Positions 16,633 through 23,855 of a stretch of DNA of 33,686 bases are shown here, in pieces. Both the position numbers and the translations under genes were made by a program. Source of the stretch: Candidatus Nealsoniibacteriota bacterium (GTDB taxonomy: Bacteria; Patescibacteriota; Minisyncoccia; Minisyncoccales; PWPS01); the NCBI GenBank assembly GCA_003557645.1, contig PWNV01000020.1, positions 142,328 through 176,013 of the forward strand, given 5' to 3'. The notes beneath the pieces were generated by a model. It did not search any database and was not told where the DNA came from. It worked only from the letters and a program-made list of their open reading frames with translations. The stretch's first letter is position 1, and each line of letters begins with the position of its first letter.

Positions 16633-17556
16633 CTAGCAAACAATCTCAACCTCTTTTTCAAGAAGAACTCCAAATTTTTCCTTCACTTTTTTCTTCACTT
16701 CTTCACTTAATTGAATCACATCTTCCCCAGTAGCTCCTCCCTTATTGATTATGAAATTAGCATGTTTCTTGGAAACCTGCGCTCCTCCAACAGATCTTCC
16801 CTTCATGTTACACCTTTCAATAAGGAAGGCAGCAGGAATAAATCCTTTTTCCTTGAATTTCTCCATCTCCGGAAATCTTTTAAACAGACTTAAGTCTGCC
16901 TTAGGATTTTTAAAAAAACTACCAGCGGAAGGTTCAAGGGGGTGATTTTCTTTTCGATATCCCAAAATTTGATTCATCTTCTCCTCTCCTTCTTCTCCGT
17001 ATGGGAAAAATAACTCTGCTTTCAAAATAAGAAGATTTTTTCTTTTTTTGAAAATACTTTCTCTGTAATCAGAAATACACTCTTTGCCATCCAGCTGTCC
17101 CCTCTTTAGCGTTTCAATATCTAAAATATCTACTTTTTCTAGAAAAGAATTAATAAATGTATTAAAAGCACCAGCATTTCCTCGAACAGCGCCACCAATG
17201 GTTCCAGGAACACCTGCTGCCCACTCCATTCCAACCCCCCTTTTTTCGGTCACCTTCCTTGCTACTTGAGGAAGAAAAGCTCCTGCTTCTGCCGACACGT
17301 AAACACCTTTTTCTTTTTCTTCAACCTCAATACCATCCATTTTCATTAAAATAACAACCCCTTCGTAGCGACAAGAAAACACCGTATTGCTTCCCGCCCC
17401 CAAAAAAAAGTAGGGAAGATTTTTTTTCCGTGCAACAACTAAAGCCTTTATCAAGTCTTCAATTGTTCTAGCCTTGAACAAATAATCAGCAACCCCCTTC
17501 ACTCTCATCGTCGTGTACCTCTCCAACGATACGTTTTTCTCAAAAAAGTCTTCCAT
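16633..17556 (-). CDS. murB: UDP-N-acetylenolpyruvoylglucosamine reductase MurB
   Basis: 307 residues. FAD- and NADPH-dependent second step of UDP-MurNAc synthesis for peptidoglycan. The FAD domain shows FFLGAGSNTVFS and WAAGVPGTIGGAVRGNAGAF. The catalytic arginine lies in SDYRESIFK, the proton-donating serine in PSAGSFFKNP, and the final glutamate in VLLEKEVEIV. The substrate domain ends with KHANFIINKGGATGEDV. The compact size fits a type II enzyme. No other mur gene lies nearby. The ATG has no Shine-Dalgarno but an A-rich stretch before it, and a terminator-like hairpin with five U residues stands 15 nt upstream of it, so expression is probably controlled in the leader. Confidence 0.95.
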   Translation of the reverse strand: MEDFFEKNVSLERYTTMRVKGVADYLFKARTIEDLIKALVVARKKNLPYFFLGAGSNTVFSCRYEGVVILMKMDGIEVEEKEKGVYVSAEAGAFLPQVARKVTEKRGVGMEWAAGVPGTIGGAVRGNAGAFNTFINSFLEKVDILDIETLKRGQLDGKECISDYRESIFKKRKNLLILKAELFFPYGEEGEEKMNQILGYRKENHPLEPSAGSFFKNPKADLSLFKRFPEMEKFKEKGFIPAAFLIERCNMKGRSVGGAQVSKKHANFIINKGGATGEDVIQLSEEVKKKVKEKFGVLLEKEVEIVC

Positions 17557-17623
17557 TGTTTTTTTTTAATAAAAAGGCCGGAAGCGTTAACTCCAATTCT
17601 GTGAGTACAGCCTTCCGACCCAT
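17540..17623 (-). other. Possible leader ORF overlapping the murB start
   Basis: An ATG at 17621-17623, 5 nt after the P2 -10 box, opens a 27-codon frame (begins MGRKAVLTELELT) that runs through the hairpin and ends 15-17 nt inside murB in another frame. If it were translated from the 5' end, ribosomes would disrupt the hairpin. No ribosome site, and not a proven gene. Confidence 0.25.
17571..17620 (-). terminator. Attenuator-like hairpin just before murB
   Basis: On the minus strand GGTCGGAAG (17612-17620) pairs with CTTCCGGCC (17576-17584), 9 bp with one G-U pair, followed by TTTTT (17571-17575). The 27-nt loop contains a smaller CTGT-ACTC-ACAG hairpin. It lies between promoter P2 and the murB ATG, so it should stop transcription before murB unless it is opened. 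Confidence 0.65.
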
Positions 17624-17628
17624 ATGTC

Positions 17629-17656
17629 ATTCTATCAAAACAAAATAACATGTCAA
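17629..17656 (-). promoter_or_regulatory. Promoter P2 of murB
   Basis: Consensus TTGACA (17651-17656), 16 nt, TAGAAT (17629-17634). The start site should lie near 17622, so the transcript begins just before the attenuator-like hairpin. Confidence 0.65.
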
Positions 17657-17681
17657 GAAAATTTTAAAAATCATACAAAGC

Positions 17682-17704
17682 AAAAAGCCTCGCTCGAGTG
17701 AGGC
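17682..17704 (-). terminator. Rho-independent terminator between flippase-like gene and murB
   Basis: Minus strand GCCTCAC-TCGA-GCGAGGC (17687-17704), 7 bp with one wobble and a tetraloop, followed by TTTTTG. It can end both the upstream operon (wzz-like, protease, flippase-like) and the RNA from P1. Confidence 0.75.
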
Positions 17705-17737
17705 CTTTCGCCGAATTGGAGCAACTCCGTACTCACT
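17682..17737 (-). ncRNA. Putative short leader RNA from P1
   Basis: Promoter P1 should start an RNA near 17737, and a good terminator ends it near 17682, giving roughly 56 nt. It holds GTGAGTAC and CTCCAATTC, each perfectly complementary to a block in the P2 leader, separated by a GGAG-TTG-CTCC hairpin. Its 5' end (AGTGAG) can also pair with CTCACT of its own terminator. It could be a small RNA or just the first part of a murB leader. A leaderless GTG frame of 21 codons (17671-17736) also fits. Confidence 0.4.
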
Positions 17738-17743
17738 ATCTGT

Positions 17744-17772
17744 ATGCTATCAAAAAAAAGTACAAATGTCAA
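17744..17772 (-). promoter_or_regulatory. Promoter P1, overlapping the flippase stop codon
   Basis: TTGACA (17767-17772), 17 nt, TAGCAT (17744-17749). The TGA inside the -35 hexamer is the stop codon of the flippase-like gene. It has the same layout as P2 (TTGACA, T-rich spacer ending TTTTGA, TAG-AT), so the two probably arose by duplication. Confidence 0.65.
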
Positions 17773-18788
17773 GCTTGTACATACTCTTCCTCTTCTTCTT
17801 TTTTTAAAAAAATTTTCTGCAAAAAGCCCCTCCATGAAAGACGTGCAAAAAAGAATAATCCAAAAAAACAAACAAAAAGATCCGCCGTTCGAATTGCAAT
17901 AGCATAGGAAGTTCCTACAGCAAAGCCCATTCCAACAGCGCCAAACCCAACAGCAGAAATCATCTCCAAGCTCCCAAGCGATGCTGGTATTGGAAGTAGC
18001 ATAGAAAGAATCGTAAGACCGTAAGCAACAACCGCCCCACCCGCTTCAAAGCTGCCAATGAGGAAATAAATAATAAAGAAAGTACGAGAAAGAAAAAGAA
18101 AGTGCCTTAGAAAACTAAGAGTCATTCCTTGAAAAAGCTCTTTTTTCTTGGAAGAAAAAAAATAAAGAATCTGTCTTTCGATGTCAAGAACAACCTTTCC
18201 GTTATCTGTCGATGCAAAAGATTTTCCAAAAATCTTAAAGATTTGTCTCACGATACTTTCTTTCCTGAAAGCGCGTAGATAAAAGAAAAAAAGAACAATA
18301 AAAAGAACCAGAATAATCACTGCGCCGTAAATGATAACTGCGTTTTGAAAGGATAAAGTATAAAGAAAAAGTAAAATCAACCCAAAAAGGAGAAAAAGGA
18401 AGTGAGTGGTAACATCCATTATTTTGTCAATAATCGAGGAAGAGGCACTCTTCTTTAATCCTACTTCTTTTTTCATTAAATAAATTCTGACTGCCTCTCC
18501 TCCAAAAAGAGAAAACGGTGTTAAAAAATCTACCGTAAATCCTTTCACTAAATAGCGAACAACTATCATTAAGGGAACTTCTTCTCCCTCCGCACGTAAA
18601 ATACTTTTCCAGCGAACTGCACCAACCATTACAATTAAACAGGTCAGAAAAAGAAGGAAAAGTCCTTCTAATCCTAAAAAAAGACCGGCAGCCTCACCGA
18701 TCGTACCTAGTCCTGATTTCTCTAGTACATAGGAGAAAAGAAAAATACCCAAACCCAAGCTAATAACAAATTTTAGCGCCGTTTTCAT
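17769..18788 (-). CDS. Flippase-like integral membrane protein (LPG-synthase TM family)
   Basis: 339 residues with about eight hydrophobic segments from residue 5 to 325, ending in a short KKEEEEEYVQA tail. The pattern VGAVRWKSIL, then LTPFSLFGGEAVRIYLMKK, and later LPIPASLGSLEMIS matches the membrane domain shared by lysylphosphatidylglycerol synthases and the AglD/UPF0104 group. The soluble aminoacyl-transfer domain of MprF is absent, so a role in moving or presenting a lipid-linked molecule is more likely than lipid lysinylation. It starts 1 nt after the metalloprotease stop and is the last gene before a strong terminator. Function beyond the family is unknown. Confidence 0.8.
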   Translation of the reverse strand: MKTALKFVISLGLGIFLFSYVLEKSGLGTIGEAAGLFLGLEGLFLLFLTCLIVMVGAVRWKSILRAEGEEVPLMIVVRYLVKGFTVDFLTPFSLFGGEAVRIYLMKKEVGLKKSASSSIIDKIMDVTTHFLFLLFGLILLFLYTLSFQNAVIIYGAVIILVLFIVLFFFYLRAFRKESIVRQIFKIFGKSFASTDNGKVVLDIERQILYFFSSKKKELFQGMTLSFLRHFLFLSRTFFIIYFLIGSFEAGGAVVAYGLTILSMLLPIPASLGSLEMISAVGFGAVGMGFAVGTSYAIAIRTADLFVCFFGLFFFARLSWRGFLQKIFLKKEEEEEYVQA

Positions 18789-18789
18789 T

Positions 18790-20505
18790 TTAACTTTCTA
18801 TCAGAGAGTTCAAAAAAGCCCTAGTACGACTTCCTACATAGCCAGTACCCCTTGATAATCCAAGAGGAGAGAGAATGTCTTCTTTATGTTTCTCTTGGAA
18901 ACGAATCACTGCTCTTTTTGTCATTTCAAGAAAATTACCAGTTACAAGTCCTTCTGGATAAACATCCTTTCCCTGACCCTTTAAAAACTCTTGTAAGCAT
19001 CTAACACTTGCTGAGTTCTTGATTCCATAGCGAAGATCTTTATCAATGCTTGTACAAGAAACTGTTCCCATTTGATGTTGCAAATCTCTTCCCAATCTGT
19101 TCCTTAAATCAATAATTCTTTTTTCAATGGAAGCTAATCTTTCTAAGATAAGTCTTAAATCAAGAACTTCTTCTTTCTCTTCTTCTATATCATTTTTAAT
19201 GCTTGCTTCCCACCTGAGAAGATGGCTGCTCTCCGCTCCGTTAAATCCTTGAAACTTTTGTTGCATTGTAGGAATCAAAGTAATTGATTCATACTTGGAA
19301 TTAAATCCATCAATAAAAACTTCTCTCTTCTCATCTTCATCAAAATCAAGAAAAAGAACCTCGCACTCTCCGTTTTTTTGGCACAAGACATAAGGGACCT
19401 CAAATCTCTTTCCTTCTGGGGATTCAAATTGCAAATACAGTGTTCCTTTTCCTCCTATGATACGATACCAGTTTCCAGCCCAGTTTTTTGTTCGATAATC
19501 AACACTAAGGGATCCTTGCTCTGTAAAAGGAAGAAGGTTAATAGTTGGACTTATCTGTAGATTTTTTAAGTGTTCGTTCTTATAGCAATAACGCTCACCT
19601 AAAGAACAATCATTAACGTAAACAGCAATAGTCCAGTCAGTAAACACCTCAGAAAATGTAACATCGTAACCTTCTTTATTTAGGGCATAATCAATGCTAG
19701 GAATCCCAACAAGGCCTGATTGCAGTGAGCGGGAGAGAACTGCCTCTCCATAATGATCTACTAAATACTGCCCAAAAAGATTTACTGTTCCATAATCCGC
19801 ATTTTGTCCTGTCCACTCAGTAAGCGATATGTCCGGGTCACGTAAAAAATAATTTACTCCTCTCTCGAGATTACTTCCTTCATACTCATCGTCATAGCCC
19901 AGGAAAGTGGGCATATGCTCCGCTCTGAGCTCGTTAAGCCAAATCTCTTCTTGTACTCCATGTTTTTCCGTTTTTTCTGCAAAAGTTACAAGATGCATAA
20001 ACTCATGCCCTAAAAGGCCAGGCATTATCGGATCAACAATGTAGCTGGTATTAAGATAAACAATATTTCTCTCGTTTGATCTTGAATATTGAAATTTCGA
20101 GTATTGATCTCCAGTTCTGTAATAACCCCCTGCGTTCTTGTGCATCGGATGAAAAAGAACAAAAATACGATCACTCGGAGTCACTTCATGGCTTGGTTTC
20201 GCTCCAAATTTGGAAGTAATTTTATCATAAATATTATACTCAAACTCCGATCCGAGGCGATAAATCTCTTGTTCTTTGCTTGCTTTTTTCTCTTCACTAA
20301 GATTATCCCACCACTCCACATCAACGTAAAAATAAGCTTTATTGGTAATACGCTTTAGCTCTACATCGATCTTCTCTCTTGCTTGAAGATCATATGATTT
20401 TTCTATGAAAAAATCCTCCCTGTCTCCCACAGAAAAAGCTTCTCCAGAAAAAGGGATTAATAAAGCTAAAGAAAAACCTAGTAATAGTTTAAATCGCATT
20501 TTCAT
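18790..20505 (-). CDS. Secreted zinc metalloprotease with peptidoglycan-binding domain
   Basis: 571 residues from the ATG at 20505; an ATG two codons later (20499) has better spacing from GGTGGA, and a TTG at 20532 is less likely. A signal peptide (MKMRFKLLLG to SGEAFS) is followed by a protease domain with LLGHEFMHLVTF, a HExxH zinc motif, and an acidic third-ligand candidate in NELRAEHMPTF, similar to M30/immune-inhibitor-type secreted peptidases. A beta-rich middle domain (NWAGNWYRIIGGKGTLYLQF) comes next, then a heptad-rich stretch (RLASIEKRIIDLRNRL). The C-terminus is a PG_binding_1 domain (SVRCLQEFLKGQG, KRAVIRFQEKH, VGSRTRAFLNSL). It probably sits on the cell wall. It overlaps the Wzz-like gene at its 5' end. 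Confidence 0.8.
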   Translation of the reverse strand: MKMRFKLLLGFSLALLIPFSGEAFSVGDREDFFIEKSYDLQAREKIDVELKRITNKAYFYVDVEWWDNLSEEKKASKEQEIYRLGSEFEYNIYDKITSKFGAKPSHEVTPSDRIFVLFHPMHKNAGGYYRTGDQYSKFQYSRSNERNIVYLNTSYIVDPIMPGLLGHEFMHLVTFAEKTEKHGVQEEIWLNELRAEHMPTFLGYDDEYEGSNLERGVNYFLRDPDISLTEWTGQNADYGTVNLFGQYLVDHYGEAVLSRSLQSGLVGIPSIDYALNKEGYDVTFSEVFTDWTIAVYVNDCSLGERYCYKNEHLKNLQISPTINLLPFTEQGSLSVDYRTKNWAGNWYRIIGGKGTLYLQFESPEGKRFEVPYVLCQKNGECEVLFLDFDEDEKREVFIDGFNSKYESITLIPTMQQKFQGFNGAESSHLLRWEASIKNDIEEEKEEVLDLRLILERLASIEKRIIDLRNRLGRDLQHQMGTVSCTSIDKDLRYGIKNSASVRCLQEFLKGQGKDVYPEGLVTGNFLEMTKRAVIRFQEKHKEDILSPLGLSRGTGYVGSRTRAFLNSLIES

Positions 20506-21199
20506 TTTTCCACCAATCTTTAAATAAAACAATTAAAATTCCAGAAATAATTCCAAGAAACAGCGCCAAAAGAATAGTTCTTTCCGGTTGCGGGCTTTCT
20601 TTGGTAATATCTATCGAAGAACTTTCTAAAACCATTTCTCTTGTGTCAATTTTTTCCTTTTCCATACTTTCAAGATCAAAGGACTCTCTCAATAATTCTC
20701 TTTTAACATTTTCCGCTCTTTCTTGAGCTGTAAAAAAGAAAAAAATCATACTTGCATCACGTTCTTGCATCGCCATCTCTCTAAGGGTTACCGCTTGCGA
20801 CTGAAGATATTCTAGCTGATCTTCAAGAGACTCTACCATCTTCCGCTGTAAATTAATTCTCCTTTCCTGTCTTTCTTTTTTATCCTGCATTATCTCTTCA
20901 TATTCTTCCTCTATTTCTAAAACTTTCCTCCTGAGAATGCTTTCAATTTCATCTTTGTTTGTTCCCTCTAGAACAATCTTTATTATATTCTCTTCCTCAA
21001 CGATCTCTAAGTCCGAATCCATCTCTAAAAAATAATCTATATCATCAACTTCCACCGTCAAAATGCCTTCATATGTGGTTGGTGTAAGAGAAAAGAAAAA
21101 AGCAGCGGTAAGAACAGCAACAAAAGTTACGCTAGCTACAACAGCCTTTTCTTTGATAATTATTTTAAGATAATCAAAAATTGTATATTCGTTTTTCAT
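20489..21199 (-). CDS. Wzz-like polysaccharide chain-length regulator
   Basis: 236 residues. Membrane segments near residues 20-38 and 209-228 enclose an external, strongly helical coiled coil (EILRRKVLEIEEEYEEIM through LESMEKEKID). The end PQPERTILLALFLGIISG is the proline-rich second-helix signature of polysaccharide co-polymerases, and the N-terminal FDYLKIIIKEK fits the first-helix entry. No kinase domain is attached. It would set polymer length together with the O-antigen ligase/polymerase at 29979-32180. First gene of a three-gene operon with the metalloprotease and flippase-like genes. Confidence 0.75.
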   Translation of the reverse strand: MKNEYTIFDYLKIIIKEKAVVASVTFVAVLTAAFFFSLTPTTYEGILTVEVDDIDYFLEMDSDLEIVEEENIIKIVLEGTNKDEIESILRRKVLEIEEEYEEIMQDKKERQERRINLQRKMVESLEDQLEYLQSQAVTLREMAMQERDASMIFFFFTAQERAENVKRELLRESFDLESMEKEKIDTREMVLESSSIDITKESPQPERTILLALFLGIISGILIVLFKDWWKNENAI

Positions 21200-21208
21200 T
21201 TTAAGCTA

Positions 21209-21237
21209 ACAATAACTAATATTTATAATTTGTGCAA
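21209..21237 (-). promoter_or_regulatory. Promoter of the wzz-like operon
   Basis: TTGCAC (21232-21237), 17 nt, TATTGT (21209-21214), with 9 nt left before the ATG at 21199. No Shine-Dalgarno. Confidence 0.5.
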
Positions 21238-21248
21238 GACATTATCTT

Positions 21249-21986
21249 CTAATTTTCAGATGCAAAAAGAGGAATTATACGATAATAAGCTGCCCCAAAA
21301 TACTCGTGAAAAGCAAGATCTGATTTTCTTAAATTTTGCGGATTGGGAAGAAAATCTAAAAAATGATAAGAAGATCCTCTTTTTCTTTTAAAGTCTGTAG
21401 GAGCTGGAATAGGATTAGCGCCAAGGCGTTCAAACTCACGTATAGATCGCTCCATATGATAAGCAGAAGTGACTAAGAAAAAATCCTTCTCCCCTACTAT
21501 TTTTTTTACATTCATTACATTCTCTCGCGTATTTCTAGATTTTCCTTCGATCGTGATGTCGCTTGGTAGTATTCCGCGATGAATAAAAAAGTTCCTTACT
21601 GCTATCGCCTCTTCACTTGCTTGAATTAATGGATCTGTGCCAGAAATAATTATTTTCATTGGCTCTTCTGAAAGATGCCAAATGCGCAAAACTTCACTTC
21701 CACGCAAAACATTACTTTCTCTTCCTCCAAGGAGAAGTACTGTTTTGTTTGATTTTGCCACATCATCAAGCGATAACGGCCTATACTTTTCTTCCAGTGG
21801 CGTTAAAGCAAAATCACTTATCGGTGTCGTGGAAAAAAGAAAATAAAACAAGATTCCAAGCACAATAAGCACCTTTCCACACTTTTTCCTCTTTTGCGAT
21901 AAAAGCAACACTAAACCTACTACAATAAAAAGAAGGAGAAACGTGCTCGGTAAAAGAAAGCTTTGCAGTACTTTAACTATAATCAT
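21249..21986 (-). CDS. YdcF/SanA/ElyC-type DUF218 membrane protein
   Basis: 245 residues. Two N-terminal membrane helices (about 10-30 and 37-55) precede a DUF218 domain: TVLLLGGRESNVLRGSEVL, KIIISGTD, the conserved SRNTRENVMNVKKI and FFLVTSAYHMERSIREFERL. The E. coli relatives SanA and ElyC affect envelope barrier function and peptidoglycan or lipid-carrier metabolism. The exact reaction is unknown. A role in envelope polymer building fits the neighbours. Transcribed alone from an extended -10 element 9 nt from the ATG. Confidence 0.8.
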   Translation of the reverse strand: MIIVKVLQSFLLPSTFLLLFIVVGLVLLLSQKRKKCGKVLIVLGILFYFLFSTTPISDFALTPLEEKYRPLSLDDVAKSNKTVLLLGGRESNVLRGSEVLRIWHLSEEPMKIIISGTDPLIQASEEAIAVRNFFIHRGILPSDITIEGKSRNTRENVMNVKKIVGEKDFFLVTSAYHMERSIREFERLGANPIPAPTDFKRKRGSSYHFLDFLPNPQNLRKSDLAFHEYFGAAYYRIIPLFASEN

Positions 21987-21995
21987 AACCTCTTA

Positions 21996-22004
21996 ATTAT
22001 AGCA
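21996..22004 (-). promoter_or_regulatory. Extended -10 promoter of the YdcF-type gene
   Basis: TGCTATAAT on the minus strand. The -10 ends 9 nt before the ATG at 21986, leaving a leader of only a few nucleotides. It lies just downstream of the sugar transferase stop. Confidence 0.6.
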
Positions 22005-22013
22005 GTTTCCCGT

Positions 22014-23348
22014 TTAAAAAACAGTACGTAAGGTTTTTAAAACAATTACTAAATCAAGAAAGAAAGAGCGATTTTTGATATAGTATAAGTCATACTTAAA
22101 TTTTTCTTTTGCCTCTTCTATTGAGGTTGATGCCGGATAATGAAGCTGAGCCCACCCAGAAAGACCTGGGCGAACTAAATAGCGTAAATTGTAAAAAGGT
22201 ATCTCTTTTTCAAACTCCCGCGCAAGTTTAGTCCACTCCGGACGAGGTCCAATAAAGCTAAGGTCTCCTTTTAAAACATTATAGAATTGAGGAAACTCAT
22301 CCAGGTGTATCTTCCTTAAAACTCCCCCCACCCTGGTTACTTCTCCTTTTTCTTTCTCTCTCCAAGGGTTTTCTTCTTTCTCTCCCCCGCTTCTCATGGT
22401 ACGAAACTTGTAAAGTGAAAAAGATTTTTTCCCCATTCCAACTCTTTCTTGCTTGTAAAGAACGGTTCCCGGAGAATCTATCTTAATTAAAAGTGCTATA
22501 ACAGGAAAAATTAAAGCAGTAAAAATAATTCCAAAAAAAGCAAAAATTATCTCTATTGCTCTTTTTATTAGTTCGCTTATTTTTTTCCTAGGAGAAGAGA
22601 TGTTCTCTAAAAACCAAAGTTCATCTATTGAGTAAAGTGGAATTTTTTTTGTTATTTCTTCGTAAAGAGTAGAGAACTCTATATAGTAAACACGAAAAGG
22701 AAGAGATGAAAATATTTCCTTTATTGTCTCTCTGTCTTCTTTTATTTGCGGAGTAAGCACGGCTATGTCGGCATTTTGGGCCTTTTCTTTGAGCTCCGTA
22801 ATATCATTTATTTTTATGTCTTCTCCTATCTTCTTCAATGTTCCTTTAATATCATAAACTCCTATTATCTCATATCCCGAAAGGTTTCGATTTAATATCT
22901 CTTCAAGCTCTCTGCAAAAACCGATTATTATTATTTTTTTCTTTAAATTTCTTATATTAAAAAGAAAAGATAAGAAATATCTCCACACGGAAAGCGTTAC
23001 GGTAAAGTTTGCCGCTGTTAGAAAAAGAATAGCACGAGGAGTCAACTCAAGCTGTGGTTGAAGGTAAAAATAAGCGGTTCCAATACCAACAGCAATTGTA
23101 AAAAAAACAACCAATCCTCTTAAATAATGAAAGCTTTTACGAAAAAACGGGGCTTCGTAGAGATCCATAATAAAAAGCATGAAAGCCCAGACAATAAAAA
23201 GGTAAAGAAAAGGTTCCTGCAATGCTTCGAAATTTCTAGGAGAGGGGGTGAAAGAGTTTCTTAAAAAAAGCGCAAAATAAAGGGAGAGATAAAAAAAGAA
23301 AAAATCTCCAATAAGCACGAAAATTGCGATAAACTTGTAATTTCTCAT
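22014..23348 (-). CDS. Polyprenyl-phosphate sugar-1-phosphate transferase
   Basis: 444 residues. Starts a surface polysaccharide by moving a sugar-phosphate from a nucleotide sugar to undecaprenyl phosphate. Four to five N-terminal membrane helices (to about 125) lead to a Rossmann-like segment (KKIIIIGFCRELEEIL) and then the bacterial sugar transferase domain: membrane helix AIEIIFAFFGIIF, SPGTVLYKQERVGMGKKSF, LYKFRTMR, LRKIHLDEFPQFYNVLKGD, LSFIGPRPEW, RPGLSGWAQL and YDLYYIKNRSFFLD. This is the WbaP/WcaJ-like layout. The sugar cannot be told. Its promoter's -10 lies 6 nt from the ATG, so its mRNA is probably leaderless. Confidence 0.92.
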   Translation of the reverse strand: MRNYKFIAIFVLIGDFFFFYLSLYFALFLRNSFTPSPRNFEALQEPFLYLFIVWAFMLFIMDLYEAPFFRKSFHYLRGLVVFFTIAVGIGTAYFYLQPQLELTPRAILFLTAANFTVTLSVWRYFLSFLFNIRNLKKKIIIIGFCRELEEILNRNLSGYEIIGVYDIKGTLKKIGEDIKINDITELKEKAQNADIAVLTPQIKEDRETIKEIFSSLPFRVYYIEFSTLYEEITKKIPLYSIDELWFLENISSPRKKISELIKRAIEIIFAFFGIIFTALIFPVIALLIKIDSPGTVLYKQERVGMGKKSFSLYKFRTMRSGGEKEENPWREKEKGEVTRVGGVLRKIHLDEFPQFYNVLKGDLSFIGPRPEWTKLAREFEKEIPFYNLRYLVRPGLSGWAQLHYPASTSIEEAKEKFKYDLYYIKNRSFFLDLVIVLKTLRTVF

Positions 23349-23354
23349 ATTTTA

Positions 23355-23382
23355 ATAATAGTCCATAAAAGCATTTTCACAA
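23355..23382 (-). promoter_or_regulatory. Leaderless-type promoter of the sugar transferase
   Basis: TTGTGA (23377-23382), 16 nt, TATTAT (23355-23360). Six nt then separate the -10 from the ATG at 23348, so the first transcribed base should be at or within a base of the start codon. Confidence 0.6.
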
Positions 23383-23385
23383 GAT

Positions 23386-23410
23386 AAAAAAGAAAAAGGG
23401 GGTTACCCCC
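23386..23410 (-). terminator. Terminator with the stop codon as its loop
   Basis: Minus strand GGGGG-TAA-CCCCC (23398-23410) followed by TTTTTCTTTTTT. The TAA loop is exactly the stop codon of the zinc-ribbon gene. Confidence 0.8.
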
Positions 23411-23831
23411 TATAACTGTAATTGCAAAGAAAGTCCGCTAAGTTATCAGCTGCTTCTTGCAAATCTTCTCCTTTCTCCTTTTCAGGTTTTAAGATGTACC
23501 TAACTCCTAGAGTAGTTTCTTTTATGCTAAAACACCATTTCACAACCAAGCACTTCCCGATCACTTCTTCTATAAATGATATATTTTCCATACTCTCATC
23601 AATAAAAGATACCCAAGGATAAGATCTTCTCTCTGTGTCAAATCCATCCTGATGGCCTTCGCAAGATTTTTCCGTAATAAATCCTTTCTGATTTAAAACA
23701 ATAACCAATCTCTCTACTCTCTTTTCAAGGCTGATTATATTCTCACAATACTTGCACTTTCTCTTTTCTCCTTCAAGGTAATCGTTTTTCTTTTTGCATT
23801 TCTCACAAAAAAGAACACACCCTTCTCTCAT
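23403..23831 (-). CDS. Small zinc-ribbon protein, unknown function
   Basis: 142 residues, no signal peptide. FCEKCKKKN and CKYCENI form a CxxC...CxxC zinc ribbon at about residues 9-29. The rest is an alpha/beta domain beginning with LVIVLNQKGFITEKSCEGHQ and containing RSYPWVSF. The latter pattern recalls proteins that compare a numeric or steric input, but no family can be named. The ATG has a strong GGAGGG ribosome site (23839-23844) 7 nt upstream, a TTGCTT/TATAAT promoter and a terminator built around its stop codon, so it is a stand-alone unit. Biological role not recognised. Confidence 0.7.
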   Translation of the reverse strand: MREGCVLFCEKCKKKNDYLEGEKRKCKYCENIISLEKRVERLVIVLNQKGFITEKSCEGHQDGFDTERRSYPWVSFIDESMENISFIEEVIGKCLVVKWCFSIKETTLGVRYILKPEKEKGEDLQEAADNLADFLCNYSYRG

Positions 23832-23838
23832 CTCTTAT

Positions 23839-23844
23839 CCCTCC
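23839..23844 (-). promoter_or_regulatory. Strong ribosome binding site of the zinc-ribbon gene
   Basis: GGAGGG on the minus strand within AGGAAGGGAGGG, 7 nt from the ATG at 23831. Most other genes in the window lack such a site. Confidence 0.7.
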
Positions 23845-23855
23845 TTCCTAGTTAA

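Noticed and set aside
17674-17871. 66-codon minus-strand frame across the flippase 3' end and P1 region
   Set aside because: Its upper part is only another frame of the flippase gene. Only the short GTG frame beginning at 17736 remains worth mentioning, as a possible leader peptide.
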